64,000 nucleotides of DNA, taken from positions 1 to 64,000 of the forward strand of contig NZ_VTGY01000015.1 in NCBI RefSeq assembly GCF_009729075.1, read 5' to 3'. Within the stretch, counting starts at the first letter, position 1; each line of letters opens with the position of its first letter. Below are positions 15,611 to 23,875 of the stretch, piece by piece. The stretch is from Mycolicibacterium sp. CBMA 226 (GTDB lineage: Bacteria > Actinomycetota > Actinomycetes > Mycobacteriales > Mycobacteriaceae). The notes below the pieces were generated by a model that saw nothing but the letters and a program-made list of their open reading frames with translations, was not told the DNA's origin and did no database searches. A program made the translations under genes and the position numbers.

Positions 15611-16569
15611 GCGAGTTCTCCGAAGAGCCGCAACCGGGCCAACCCTCCGTCCGGATAGATGTCCAGTCGCGCCTCGGACACCACGTCGCCGGCGTCGATG
15701 AGGAAACGGTGCCGGGTATCGGGCAGCAGTTCGGTGCGAGGTAGCAGTTCGACCCACTGTCCGTCGGCGCGCAGTGCGCTCAGTGCCGCGGCCCCGGGGC
15801 TGTTGCCGATGAAGTAGGACGTGTCGATCTCGGCGAGCTGCACCCGGCCCGGACCGGCCAGCCGGATACGCACCCAGTCGTTGGAGTCGTCGCGCCGGCG
15901 GGCGGTTTCCCAGCCATCGCCCATCACCTGCGCTTGCCCGGGGAAGATCAGATTCTGCGGAGAGCTGTAGAAGCGATTCGAGGCGTCCAGCACCAGGCCG
16001 CCATTCTCCAGGGCCGCCAGGTCCACGGGGCCGACGCCGAGGAACCGTTTGTCCGGGCGGCCTTCTCCGTGCACCCGCAGTCGCGCCACCCCGCCGTCCG
16101 GGTAGATGTTGAGGCGTACGTGCGTCCATCGCTGTTCCGAGGAGACCTCGAAGTTGTTACGGGTGTCCCCGTACGCGCGCGAGCGCTCGATGAGCGGCAC
16201 CCAGCCCGGGTCGGCGGCCAGCTGTTCGGCCGTCGGGTACCCGTCGACCTCGATGGCGTCGACGGACACGGCTGGCGGGTAGTTGCCCTTGAACCACGCG
16301 GTGTCCACGACCACGCCGCGGATGACACCCGGCACACCGAGCCGCACGATTGCGGTGTCGTGGCCGGTGTCGCGGCGCCGCCGGGTCTCCCACCCGTCGT
16401 ACACCTGCCCCTTGTGCCCGAACGATGCCGGCCGATAGACCGAGGGACCGGGGGAGATGAGGTTCTCTTTCTCGGCGAACACTTCGTCGTTCGCCCAGAT
16501 CACCGCGCCACCGAGGCTCCGTAGCGCGAGATCCGGCAGCCAGGTGAAGTCTGGCAATGATTCGGTCAT
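15607..16569 (-). CDS. alc: Allantoicase
   Basis: 320 aa, the normal length for allantoicase. Two homologous jelly-roll halves are visible: DGWETRRRRDTGHDTAIVRLG in the first and DGWETARRRDDSNDWVRIRL in the second, each followed by a DIYPDGG(V/L)ARLR-type strand. It cleaves allantoate to ureidoglycolate and urea. Overlaps puuE at its 3' end and the citrate-lyase-like gene at its 5' end by 4 bases each, so the three genes form one tightly coupled operon. Confidence 0.93.
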   Translation of the reverse strand: MTESLPDFTWLPDLALRSLGGAVIWANDEVFAEKENLISPGPSVYRPASFGHKGQVYDGWETRRRRDTGHDTAIVRLGVPGVIRGVVVDTAWFKGNYPPAVSVDAIEVDGYPTAEQLAADPGWVPLIERSRAYGDTRNNFEVSSEQRWTHVRLNIYPDGGVARLRVHGEGRPDKRFLGVGPVDLAALENGGLVLDASNRFYSSPQNLIFPGQAQVMGDGWETARRRDDSNDWVRIRLAGPGRVQLAEIDTSYFIGNSPGAAALSALRADGQWVELLPRTELLPDTRHRFLIDAGDVVSEARLDIYPDGGLARLRLFGELA

Positions 16570-17780
16570 GACAGCTTTCGGTTCTTGAGGTTGCGTAGCA
16601 CTTCGATGGTCGCACCGGGCGCGACGTTGAGTACGTCATCGGCCCCGAATGCGCCGCAGTCCAGCCCGCGCAGCACCACCGCCGCCAACGCCTCGGCGGT
16701 CGCGGGTTCGTCGGCGATCGGGCCGCCGCTGCGGTCCAAGTAGGCCTGCAACCGCGGCGCCGCGGCGGCCATGGCGGCCCGGAAGAATGTGAAGGTGGCC
16801 AGCCATCGCGTCACCAGATGACCGGGGTGCATGTCCCAGCCTTGGTAGAAACCGCGCTCGAGTGACCGGGTGACGAGCCGATGGTGGCGCCGAATCGCGT
16901 GCACCACTTGCTCTTCGGTGCCGATCGGGGCCACCTGCGTCGAGCCGTCGGCGATCCAGACCCCGGTTTGCGCGGCGGCCGTGTGCATCACCGCCTTGGC
17001 GTGGTCGGCCACGGGGTGATCGAGCGCCTGATGTTGTGGCGCGATCCCGCAGGCGGCGCTGTAATCGTATGTACCGTAATGCAATCCGCTGCACCGGTGA
17101 TCGGCCAGTTGGATCGCGCGGGCGAGGGTCGCGGTCCCGTCGGGGCCGAGCACCGCCTGCGGGCTCTCGATCTGCAGCTCGAAGCGCAGCGTGTGATCGG
17201 CCAGGCCGTGCGCGGTCTCCAATGCCTCGCACAGCCAGACTGCCGCGGTGACCTGTTCGGCCGCACGCAGTTTCGGCACGGTGAAGACGAATCCTTTGAT
17301 GGCGCCGGCGTCGAGCACCAACTCGAGGGTGCGCAGGGCCCGCCGGCGCTCCGCGGTGGTCAGCCCCTTGATGCGAATCCCGCTGTGGCTCAACCCGAGT
17401 GCAGGGAGGGTCACCGCCGCCCGCGCCGCGTCGCGATCTTCCACGTCGTCACCGCGGTGGCCGTAGCCATCCTCGAAATCCAGCCGCAGGTCGGCAATCG
17501 GCGCGTGGGCCAGCTGCTCGCGCACCAGCGCCACGGTGGTCTGGTCGCCGAGTTCGGCGAAGACCTCCGGGTGCCGGTCCAGCAGTTCGAGCGCGGCCCG
17601 ACCCCATTGCGCAGGAGTATCGGGAGTCGCATCGGCGGCGCTGACATAGACGGTATGTATCGGCTGGACGGCAGCGCCGCCCCCCGGAAACCGTGCCGCG
17701 AGGTCGGCGTCGACGCCGGACAACAGGGTGTCGATGCGCTGAAGCGCATCCGCCGGGATGCGATGGTGGGGGTCCGACAC
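16566..17780 (-). CDS. HpcH/HpaI aldolase / citrate-lyase-like protein (DUF6986 type)
   Basis: 404 aa from GTG 17780. A TIM-barrel of the aldolase/citrate-lyase-beta superfamily is suggested by LRLDFEDGYG, FVFTVPKL, LRFELQIESPQAV (metal-ligand Glu) and LHYGTYDYSA (Asp), followed by a large C-terminal part with WDMHPGHLVTRWLATFTFF. It is first in the allantoin operon and overlaps allantoicase by 4 bases. The reaction is not established. Glyoxylate is the pathway end product, so condensation of glyoxylate with an acyl-CoA, or ureidoglycolate cleavage, are the hypotheses worth testing. Confidence 0.78.
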   Translation of the reverse strand: MSDPHHRIPADALQRIDTLLSGVDADLAARFPGGGAAVQPIHTVYVSAADATPDTPAQWGRAALELLDRHPEVFAELGDQTTVALVREQLAHAPIADLRLDFEDGYGHRGDDVEDRDAARAAVTLPALGLSHSGIRIKGLTTAERRRALRTLELVLDAGAIKGFVFTVPKLRAAEQVTAAVWLCEALETAHGLADHTLRFELQIESPQAVLGPDGTATLARAIQLADHRCSGLHYGTYDYSAACGIAPQHQALDHPVADHAKAVMHTAAAQTGVWIADGSTQVAPIGTEEQVVHAIRRHHRLVTRSLERGFYQGWDMHPGHLVTRWLATFTFFRAAMAAAAPRLQAYLDRSGGPIADEPATAEALAAVVLRGLDCGAFGADDVLNVAPGATIEVLRNLKNRKLS

Positions 17781-17883
17781 CTGCCTATCGTGCCGTGCCG
17801 ACTCGATCTCAGCACGTCGAGCCCGAGCCGGTTTTGATTAGCTGATCTAGTCTTGGTACAGCAATGTCGCAAGAGGAGGCCCC

Positions 17884-18906
17884 ATGACCAGTGCCGAACG
17901 GATCGACGATCCCGCCGACAGCTCGGTGCCGGAAACCGGCACATACGCCGGCCCGGAATGGATGGGCAAGGCCAACTGGCACTCGGTCGCGGAGTCCTAC
18001 CTGCTGCGGGCCGTGAAGCCGCTGCTGTACCTGCTGACCAAACTCATGCTGGCCATCAACAGGCGGTTCCCGCAGGTCCTGCTGGACCGCGCCTACGACG
18101 GCTCTGAGCGGGTGACGAACTGGATGCCCGCCGTGCGTGGTTCGCGCACCGAAAAGGTCGAGCTGCCGAACTGTCCGGCCGAATGGGTCTGGAACGAGAC
18201 CACCCCGCCGGTCGACGGCCGCGTCATCATCTACTTCCACGGTTCCGCGTTCATCGCGCTCGGCATCAACAGCCACCGGCCGCTGGTGAGTCACATCGCC
18301 CGGGACAGCAACGCGCGGGCCTTGAGCGTCGGGTACCGCCTGTGCCCCCGCAACCTCGTCGAGGACGCGGTCGAGGACGGCGTCGACGCCTACCGCCACG
18401 TCCTGGCGCAGGGCGTGAAGCCCGAGAACATCGTGCTGGCCGGTGACTCGGCCGGTGGCTTCATCGCGGCCATGACGGCCGTGACGGCGCGCGACCTCGG
18501 CATGGCGCCGCCCGCCGGCTGTGTGCTCCTCTCCGCTGCCACCGACAGCGACATGACGCCGAAATACGAAGCAGCCGCATGCGTTCCGGACGCCATGTTC
18601 CCCGTCGACTTCCTCCGGATGATCAACGAGGTCTTCCTGCTGCGCAACGGCGGCCGTGACGCGATCCCGTCCCCGGTCGACGCCGACCTGCGCGGCCTCG
18701 GCCCCTTCCTGCTGCAGGTGGGGTCGGAAGAGGCGCTGCGCCCCGATTCGGAGCTGATGGCCGAGCGTCTCGCGGCGGCGGGTGTGCCGGTGCGGCTGCA
18801 AGTCTTCGACCGTGCCGTCCACGTCTTCCAGGCCTTCGCCTTCTCGAACCCCGACGCCCGTCGTGCGGTCGGGGAGATCGCCGACTTCGTGAAGGCCGTC
18901 GCCTGA
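17884..18906 (+). CDS. Alpha/beta-hydrolase, HSL-type esterase
   Basis: 340 aa. Oxyanion-hole motif HGSAF (119-123, a variant of HGGG), nucleophile elbow GDSAG with Ser189, then an Asp in EEALRPDSELM and the His in AVHVFQAF complete a catalytic triad. These are features of the hormone-sensitive-lipase group common in mycobacteria (LipN/LipU-like). Predicted carboxylesterase on short or medium acyl esters; the natural substrate is unknown. Divergent from the allantoin operon with about 100 bases between, but no direct functional link is evident. Confidence 0.85.
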   Translation: MTSAERIDDPADSSVPETGTYAGPEWMGKANWHSVAESYLLRAVKPLLYLLTKLMLAINRRFPQVLLDRAYDGSERVTNWMPAVRGSRTEKVELPNCPAEWVWNETTPPVDGRVIIYFHGSAFIALGINSHRPLVSHIARDSNARALSVGYRLCPRNLVEDAVEDGVDAYRHVLAQGVKPENIVLAGDSAGGFIAAMTAVTARDLGMAPPAGCVLLSAATDSDMTPKYEAAACVPDAMFPVDFLRMINEVFLLRNGGRDAIPSPVDADLRGLGPFLLQVGSEEALRPDSELMAERLAAAGVPVRLQVFDRAVHVFQAFAFSNPDARRAVGEIADFVKAVA

Positions 18907-18939
18907 CTCAGGCGTTGACTGTGGCGTTGGCGTGACTCC

Positions 18940-19253
18940 GGCGTTGACTCTGTAACCAGGGCGCGGCCTTCTCTCACAAATGCGCCGTAGGTTCAGGATG
19001 AACGGGTCTCGGGCCGCCAGTGGCGTTGAGGCTGTAATGAGGGCGCGGCCTTCTCGCACAAATGCGCCGTAGGTTCAGGGTGAACGGGTCTCGGGCCGCC
19101 AGTGGCGTTGAGCCTGTAGTGATGGCGCTGTCTACTCGCACAAATGCGCCGTAGGTTCAGGATGAACGGGTCTCGGGCCGCCGGTGGCGTTGAGGCTGTA
19201 ATGAGGGCGCGGCTTTCTCGCACGAATGCGCCGTGGTTTCAGGGTCAACGGCC
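18940..19253. repeat. Tandem array of an 82-bp unit (3 full copies + 1 partial)
   Basis: Units start at GGCGTTGA at 18940, 19022, 19104 and 19186: spacing is exactly 82 each time. Each unit carries GTTGAnnCTGTAA near its left end, CAAATGCGCCGTAGG in the middle (CGAATGCGCCGTGG in the last) and TTCAGG(A/G)TGAAC near the right, followed by a spacer GGGTCTCGGGCCGCC. The last unit is cut short after CAGGGTCAACG, which pairs with the GTTGA..CTG left end. Related single elements occur at 44064-44125 and 54821-54925. Confidence 0.92.
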
Positions 19254-19356
19254 GCTTGAGACAGAACCTTCGCGGCCTGCGAGCGGGCGCATAGTGCACG
19301 CCAATGGCGGCGTGTTGCCGTACAGACGCGGGCGCTCACAAGTGATGGGGCACACT

Positions 19357-19378
19357 CTCCCAACCACCTGGTTGGGAG
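19357..19378. promoter_or_regulatory. Putative operator upstream of fadA
   Basis: CTCCCAACCA (19357-19366), 2-base spacer, TGGTTGGGAG (19369-19378): perfect 10-base inverted arms about 85 bases before the fadA start. It looks like a dimer-binding operator for a fatty-acid-responsive regulator; no regulator gene is adjacent. Confidence 0.6.
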
Positions 19379-19463
19379 GGCCTGTTACGCTTCCGAGCAG
19401 GGGACCGTCTACCGGCCGGTAGATGCACCCACAACCCATCTCAATAGGACCTGGAGCAAACAC

Positions 19464-20675
19464 ATGTCCGAAGAAGCCTTCATCTATGAGGCCATTCGCA
19501 CGCCCCGTGGCAAGCAGCGCAACGGTGCACTGAACGAGGTCAAGCCGGTCAACCTCATCGTCGGCCTGATCGACGAGATGCGTCGTCGCAATCCCGACCT
19601 CGACGAGAACCTGATCAGCGACGTCATCATGGGCGTCGTATCGCCCGTTGGCGACCAGGGTGGCGACATCGCCCGCACCGCCGCACTCGTGGCCAAGCTG
19701 CCCGAGACCACCGGTGGTTTCCAGCTCAACCGCTTCTGCGCCTCCGGCCTGGAGGCCGTGAACCTGGCCGCCCAGAAGGTCCGTTCCGGCTGGGACGACC
19801 TGGTGTACGCCGGTGGCGTCGAGTCCATGAGCCGCGTCCCGATGGGTTCGGACGGCGGCGCGTGGGCCGGTGACCCCGAGACCAACTACCGCATCGGCTT
19901 CGTCCCGCAGGGCATCGGCGCCGACCTGATCGCCACCATCGAAGGCTTCTCGCGCGAGGACGTCGACGCCTACGCCGTGCGTTCGCAGGAGAAGGCCGCG
20001 GCGGCGTGGTCGGGCGGCTACTTCGCCAAGTCGGTCATCCCGGTCAAGGACCAGAACGGCCTGACCATCCTGGACCACGACGAGCACATGCGTCCGGGCA
20101 CCACCCTGGAGAGCCTGGCCAAGCTGAACTCCGCCTTCGCGGGTCTGGGCGCCATGGGCGGCTTCGACGATGTGGCGCTGCAGAAGTACCACTACGTCGA
20201 GAAGATCGACCACGTCCACCACGGTGGCAACAGCTCGGGCATCGTCGACGGCGCCGCGCTGGTGCTGATCGGTAGCGAGGCTGCCGGCAAGTCGCAGAAC
20301 CTGACCCCGCGCGCCCGCATCGTGGCGACCGCCACCAGCGGTGCCGACCCGGTCATCATGCTGACCGGCCCGACCCCGGCCACCAAGAAGGTCCTGGACC
20401 GCGCCGGCCTGACGGTCGACGACATCGACCTCTTCGAAATCAACGAGGCCTTCGCCTCGGTGGTGCTCAAGTTCCAGAAGGACCTGAACATCCCGGACGA
20501 GAAGCTGAACGTCAACGGTGGCGCCATCGCGATGGGCCACCCGCTGGGCGCCACCGGCGCCATGATCACCGGAACCATGGTCGACGAGCTCGAGCGCCGC
20601 GGCGCCAAGCGTGCCCTCATCACGCTGTGTATCGGCGGCGGCATGGGCGTGGCCACCATCATCGAGCGCGTCTAG
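19464..20675 (+). CDS. fadA: Acetyl-CoA acyltransferase (thiolase) FadA
   Basis: 403 aa. Thiolase catalytic residues visible: nucleophile Cys92 in NRFCASGLEAVN, the His in NGGAIAMGHPLGATGA, and the second Cys in TLCIGGGMG near the C-terminus. It performs the last step of beta-oxidation, thiolytic cleavage of 3-ketoacyl-CoA, as the partner of FadB encoded 16 bases downstream. The pair corresponds to Rv0859-Rv0860 and forms the FadAB trifunctional complex. High use of C-ending codons suggests strong expression. Confidence 0.95.
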   Translation: MSEEAFIYEAIRTPRGKQRNGALNEVKPVNLIVGLIDEMRRRNPDLDENLISDVIMGVVSPVGDQGGDIARTAALVAKLPETTGGFQLNRFCASGLEAVNLAAQKVRSGWDDLVYAGGVESMSRVPMGSDGGAWAGDPETNYRIGFVPQGIGADLIATIEGFSREDVDAYAVRSQEKAAAAWSGGYFAKSVIPVKDQNGLTILDHDEHMRPGTTLESLAKLNSAFAGLGAMGGFDDVALQKYHYVEKIDHVHHGGNSSGIVDGAALVLIGSEAAGKSQNLTPRARIVATATSGADPVIMLTGPTPATKKVLDRAGLTVDDIDLFEINEAFASVVLKFQKDLNIPDEKLNVNGGAIAMGHPLGATGAMITGTMVDELERRGAKRALITLCIGGGMGVATIIERV

Positions 20676-20691
20676 GGAGAAGCGAAAAACA

Positions 20692-22839
20692 ATGGCTGAG
20701 AAGACAATTCAGTGGGACAAGGATGCCGACGGCATCGTCACCCTCACCATGGACGACCCGACCGGTTCGGCCAACGTGATGAACGAGCACTACAAGGAGT
20801 CGATGCACTACGCGGTGCAGAGCCTGCTGGCCGAGAAGGACTCCATCACCGGTGTCGTGATCACCAGCGCGAAGAAGACCTTCTTCGCCGGCGGTGACCT
20901 CAAGGGCATGATGCAGATCGGTCCGGATGACGCCGGCGAGGCGTTCTCCATGGTCGAGGACATCAAGGCCGACCTGCGCGCCCTGGAGACCCTGGGCAAG
21001 CCCGTCGTGGCCGCCATCAACGGCGCCGCCCTCGGCGGTGGCCTGGAGATCGCCCTGGCGACCCACCATCGCATCGCGGCGGACGTCCGCGGCAGCCAGA
21101 TCGGCCTGCCCGAGGTCACCCTGGGCCTGCTGCCCGGCGGTGGCGGCGTCGCCCGCACCGTGCGTATGTTCGGCATCCAGAAGGCCTTCATGGAGGTCCT
21201 GAGCCAGGGCACCCGCTTCACCCCGGCGAAGGCGCAGGCCGTCGGCCTGGTCGACGAGCTCGTCGACACCGTCGAGGAACTGGTCCCCGCCGCCAAGGCG
21301 TGGATCAAGGCCAACCCCGAGGCTCACACCCAGCCGTGGGACGTCAAGGGCTACAAGATGCCCGGTGGCACCCCGTCGAGCCCGGGCCTCGCCGGCATCC
21401 TGCCGTCGTTCCCGGCTCTGCTGAAGAAGCAGCTCAAGGGTGCTCCGATGCCCGCGCCGCGGGCCATCCTGGATGCCGCCGTCGAGGGTGCGCAGGTCGA
21501 CTTCGACACCGCGTCGCGCATCGAGAGCCGTTACTTCACGCAGCTGGTCACCGGCCAGACCGCGAAGAACATGATCCAGGCGTTCTTCCTGGACCTGCAG
21601 GCCATCAACGGTGGCGCCTCGCGTCCCGAGGGCATCGCCAAGCAGGACATCAAGAAGATCGGCGTGCTGGGCGCGGGCATGATGGGCGCCGGTATCGCCT
21701 ACGTGTCGGCCAAGGCGGGCTACGAGGTTGTCCTCAAGGACGTCACGCAGGAAGCTGCTGACAAGGGCAAGAACTACTCCGAGAAGATCGAGGCCAAGGC
21801 GCTCGAGCGGGGCAAGACCACGCAGGAGAAGTCCGACGCGCTGCTGGCCCGGATCACCCCGACCGCCGACCCGCAGGATCTCAAGGGCGTCGACTTCGTC
21901 ATCGAGGCCGTGTTCGAGAACCAGGAACTCAAGCACAAGGTGTTCCAGGAGATCGAGGACATCGTCGAGCCCAACGCGCTGCTCGGCTCGAACACCTCCA
22001 CCCTGCCGATCACCGGTCTGGCGACCGGTGTGAAGCGCCAGGAGGACTTCATCGGTATCCACTTCTTCTCGCCCGTCGACAAGATGCCGCTGGTGGAGAT
22101 CATCAAGGGCGAGAAGACCTCGGACGAGGCGCTGGCCCGGGTGTTCGACTACACCCTCGCCATCAAGAAGACCCCGATCGTCGTCAACGACAGCCGCGGC
22201 TTCTTCACCTCGCGCGTCATCGGCACCTTCGTGCAAGAGGCCATCGCCATGCTGGGCGAGGGCATCGCTGCGGCTTCCATCGAGCAGGCTGGTTCGCAGG
22301 CCGGTTACCCGGCTGCGCCGCTGCAGCTGAGTGATGAGCTGAACCTCGAGCTCATGCACAAGATCGCCGTGGCCTCCAAGGAGGGCGTCGAGGCCGAGGG
22401 CGGCACCTACGTGGCGCACCCGGGCGAGGCCATCGTTGAGAAGATGATCGAGATCGGTCGCCCGTCGCGACTCAAGGGTGCTGGCTTCTACGAGTACGTC
22501 GACGGCAAGCGGACCCAGCTGTGGCCGGGTCTGAAGGAGACCTTCAACTCGGGCTCGAAGTCAATCCCGTTGCAGGACATGGTCGATCGTATGCTCTTCG
22601 CCGAGGCGCTGGAGACGCAGAAGTGCCTCGACGAGGGCGTGCTCACCTCGACCGCGGACGCGAACATCGGCTCCATCATGGGTATCGGCTTCCCGCCGTA
22701 CACCGGTGGTTCGGCGCAGTTCATCGTCGGCTACCAGGGCGAACTCGGCGTCGGCAAGGAGGCCTTCGTGGCCCGCGCCAAGGAACTGGCCGCCAAGTAC
22801 GGCGACCGCTTCCTGCCGCCGGCTTCGCTGGAGAGCTAG
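20692..22839 (+). CDS. fadB: Fatty-oxidation complex alpha subunit FadB
   Basis: 715 aa from ATG 20692 (GGGAGAAG upstream). N-terminal enoyl-CoA hydratase/isomerase domain (about 1-190: TFFAGGDLKGM, INGAALGGGLEIALA, PEVTLGLLPGGGG). Central 3-hydroxyacyl-CoA dehydrogenase Rossmann domain from about 322 (GVLGAGMMGAGIAY), with FIGIHFFSPVDKMPLVEII and NDSRGFFTSRV, then two C-terminal HAD domains. It hydrates and oxidises enoyl-CoA in fatty-acid beta-oxidation. A strong hairpin terminator follows at 22858. Confidence 0.96.
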   Translation: MAEKTIQWDKDADGIVTLTMDDPTGSANVMNEHYKESMHYAVQSLLAEKDSITGVVITSAKKTFFAGGDLKGMMQIGPDDAGEAFSMVEDIKADLRALETLGKPVVAAINGAALGGGLEIALATHHRIAADVRGSQIGLPEVTLGLLPGGGGVARTVRMFGIQKAFMEVLSQGTRFTPAKAQAVGLVDELVDTVEELVPAAKAWIKANPEAHTQPWDVKGYKMPGGTPSSPGLAGILPSFPALLKKQLKGAPMPAPRAILDAAVEGAQVDFDTASRIESRYFTQLVTGQTAKNMIQAFFLDLQAINGGASRPEGIAKQDIKKIGVLGAGMMGAGIAYVSAKAGYEVVLKDVTQEAADKGKNYSEKIEAKALERGKTTQEKSDALLARITPTADPQDLKGVDFVIEAVFENQELKHKVFQEIEDIVEPNALLGSNTSTLPITGLATGVKRQEDFIGIHFFSPVDKMPLVEIIKGEKTSDEALARVFDYTLAIKKTPIVVNDSRGFFTSRVIGTFVQEAIAMLGEGIAAASIEQAGSQAGYPAAPLQLSDELNLELMHKIAVASKEGVEAEGGTYVAHPGEAIVEKMIEIGRPSRLKGAGFYEYVDGKRTQLWPGLKETFNSGSKSIPLQDMVDRMLFAEALETQKCLDEGVLTSTADANIGSIMGIGFPPYTGGSAQFIVGYQGELGVGKEAFVARAKELAAKYGDRFLPPASLES

Positions 22840-22857
22840 TCAGCTAGCGCCAACAGT

Positions 22858-22899
22858 CGCGAGAACCCCCAAATCCCTAGGGATTTGGGGGTTTTCGCG
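22858..22899 (+). terminator. Strong terminator after fadAB
   Basis: 22864-22893 is a perfect 30-base palindrome built from AACCCCCAAATCCCT and its complement. The flanks (CGCGAG left, TTCGCG right) extend it with one mismatch. The right side ends GGGGGTTTTCGCG, giving a short T-run in the + direction. It can also serve the converging gene ending at 22951. Confidence 0.85.
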
Positions 22900-22950
22900 T
22901 CTGTTGGGCATTCCTGTACCCCTTACGTGCCCGGCGGGCGCCGCGGTGAG

Positions 22951-23388
22951 TCAGCGCGCGGGGTTCGAGTACACCCGGTGTGGGGAGATCAGCACGGCAG
23001 CGCGGCCTTCTTCGCGCATGACGCGGTCGTAGGTATCCCAGTCGTCGTGCGTGCCACCGGCGGACGTAAAGACGTTGCGCAGCAACACTCGCAGCGACTC
23101 GGCATCGGTGTCGTCTGGGCCGATGACCTCGGCCGTGCCCTCCACCGTCAGCCACTGCCAGCCCGCGTGCGCGACAACGGATGTCCGGGGATCGGCACGC
23201 AGATTACGCAGCTTGCGGGTGGACCCGATCGCGACGAGGGCGACGACCGGCGCACCGGTACTCGGATGCGGCATCACGCCGGCATTGACCACCGAGGACT
23301 GGATGCTGCCGTCAGCGCGCAGGGTGTTCAGGACCACCAGCCCGTGATCGCGGGCCGACAACTCGGCGAAAGCGGAAAGGTCGGTCAT
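22951..23388 (-). CDS. F420-dependent / PPOX-class oxidoreductase
   Basis: 145 aa from ATG 23388. A split-barrel PPOX fold is indicated by LSARDHGLVVLNTLRADGSIQSSVVNAG, RKLRNLRADPRTSVVAHAG, WLTVEGTAEVIGPDD and the C-terminal RAAVLISPHRVY. Mycobacterial members bind F420 (or FMN) and reduce various substrates. Second of two adjacent PPOX genes (7-base gap), with a third, diverged one at 24492. An upstream in-frame extension to 23727 lies over the neighbouring gene and is rejected. Confidence 0.82.
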   Translation of the reverse strand: MTDLSAFAELSARDHGLVVLNTLRADGSIQSSVVNAGVMPHPSTGAPVVALVAIGSTRKLRNLRADPRTSVVAHAGWQWLTVEGTAEVIGPDDTDAESLRVLLRNVFTSAGGTHDDWDTYDRVMREEGRAAVLISPHRVYSNPAR

Positions 23389-23395
23389 GGTGTCC

Positions 23396-23818
23396 TCAAT
23401 CCGCCACGTCAAACGCGGCAATGACTTTCGTGGGTTTGACCCGGACCACGAGTTCGCCCGGTACGCCGTTACGTTTGCCGTATTCCGCGGCGCGCTCGGC
23501 GCCCATGTAGCGGCCGCCGGTGCGGGTGGCGATGTCGAGCAGCTCGTCGGGATCTTCACTGATGGACGCGGCGCCCTGAACTTGAACGAACGCGTAAGGC
23601 GGGGTGGTGTCGTCAACGCACAACACCACCCGCGGGTCGCGGGCCAGCGCCCGTCCCTTGGCAGTGTCCTTGCCGGTGTTGAACACCAGCGCACCGGCGT
23701 CCACCACGAACCACACGGGTGCGGCAAGTGGCCGGCCGTCGGCGGCGGTCCAGCCCAGCACCGCGGTGCGCGTGCCCTCGGAGAGAAAAGCGATCACATC
23801 ATCGGAAAGTTCGCCCAT
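23396..23818 (-). CDS. F420-dependent / PPOX-class oxidoreductase (Rv1155-like)
   Basis: 140 aa. The split-barrel pattern is clear: EGTRTAVLGWTAADGRPLAAPVWFVVD, KGRALARDPRVVLCVDD, FVQVQGAASISEDPDELLD, RYMGAERAAEYGKRNG and PTKVIAAFDVAD. The family resemblance is to small F420-binding proteins of mycobacteria such as Rv1155. Cofactor choice between F420 and FMN cannot be fixed by eye. Likely co-transcribed with 22951-23388. Confidence 0.83.
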   Translation of the reverse strand: MGELSDDVIAFLSEGTRTAVLGWTAADGRPLAAPVWFVVDAGALVFNTGKDTAKGRALARDPRVVLCVDDTTPPYAFVQVQGAASISEDPDELLDIATRTGGRYMGAERAAEYGKRNGVPGELVVRVKPTKVIAAFDVAD

Positions 23819-23875
23819 GGGGCCACGCTACGCCCGGGCACCGACGACGTGATTCCGGCGACTGACCGAGACGAC

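Larger units (their letters stand above)
18907..19463. other. Intergenic region holding a tandem array and the fadA promoter region
   Basis: 557 bases without a supportable gene. 18940-19253 is the 82-bp tandem array. 19254-19356 shows nothing recognisable. 19357-19378 is a perfect inverted repeat, and the rest leads into fadA. Confidence 0.7.

Noticed and set aside
14708..16129. 473-aa version of the allantoinase
   Set aside because: The extra N-terminal 173 codons are the allantoicase gene read in another frame (Arg/Gly/Pro-rich). The GTG at 15610 gives the normal PuuE length and a 4-base overlap.
18940..19253. CRISPR array
   Set aside because: The whole 82-base unit is repeated, including the would-be spacers, and no cas gene is near. 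It is a plain tandem repeat.
20659..22419. 586-codon open frame antisense to fadB
   Set aside because: It is a GC-driven shadow of a gene with clear domains throughout; its translation is His/Arg/Gly/Val-rich low-complexity without any domain.
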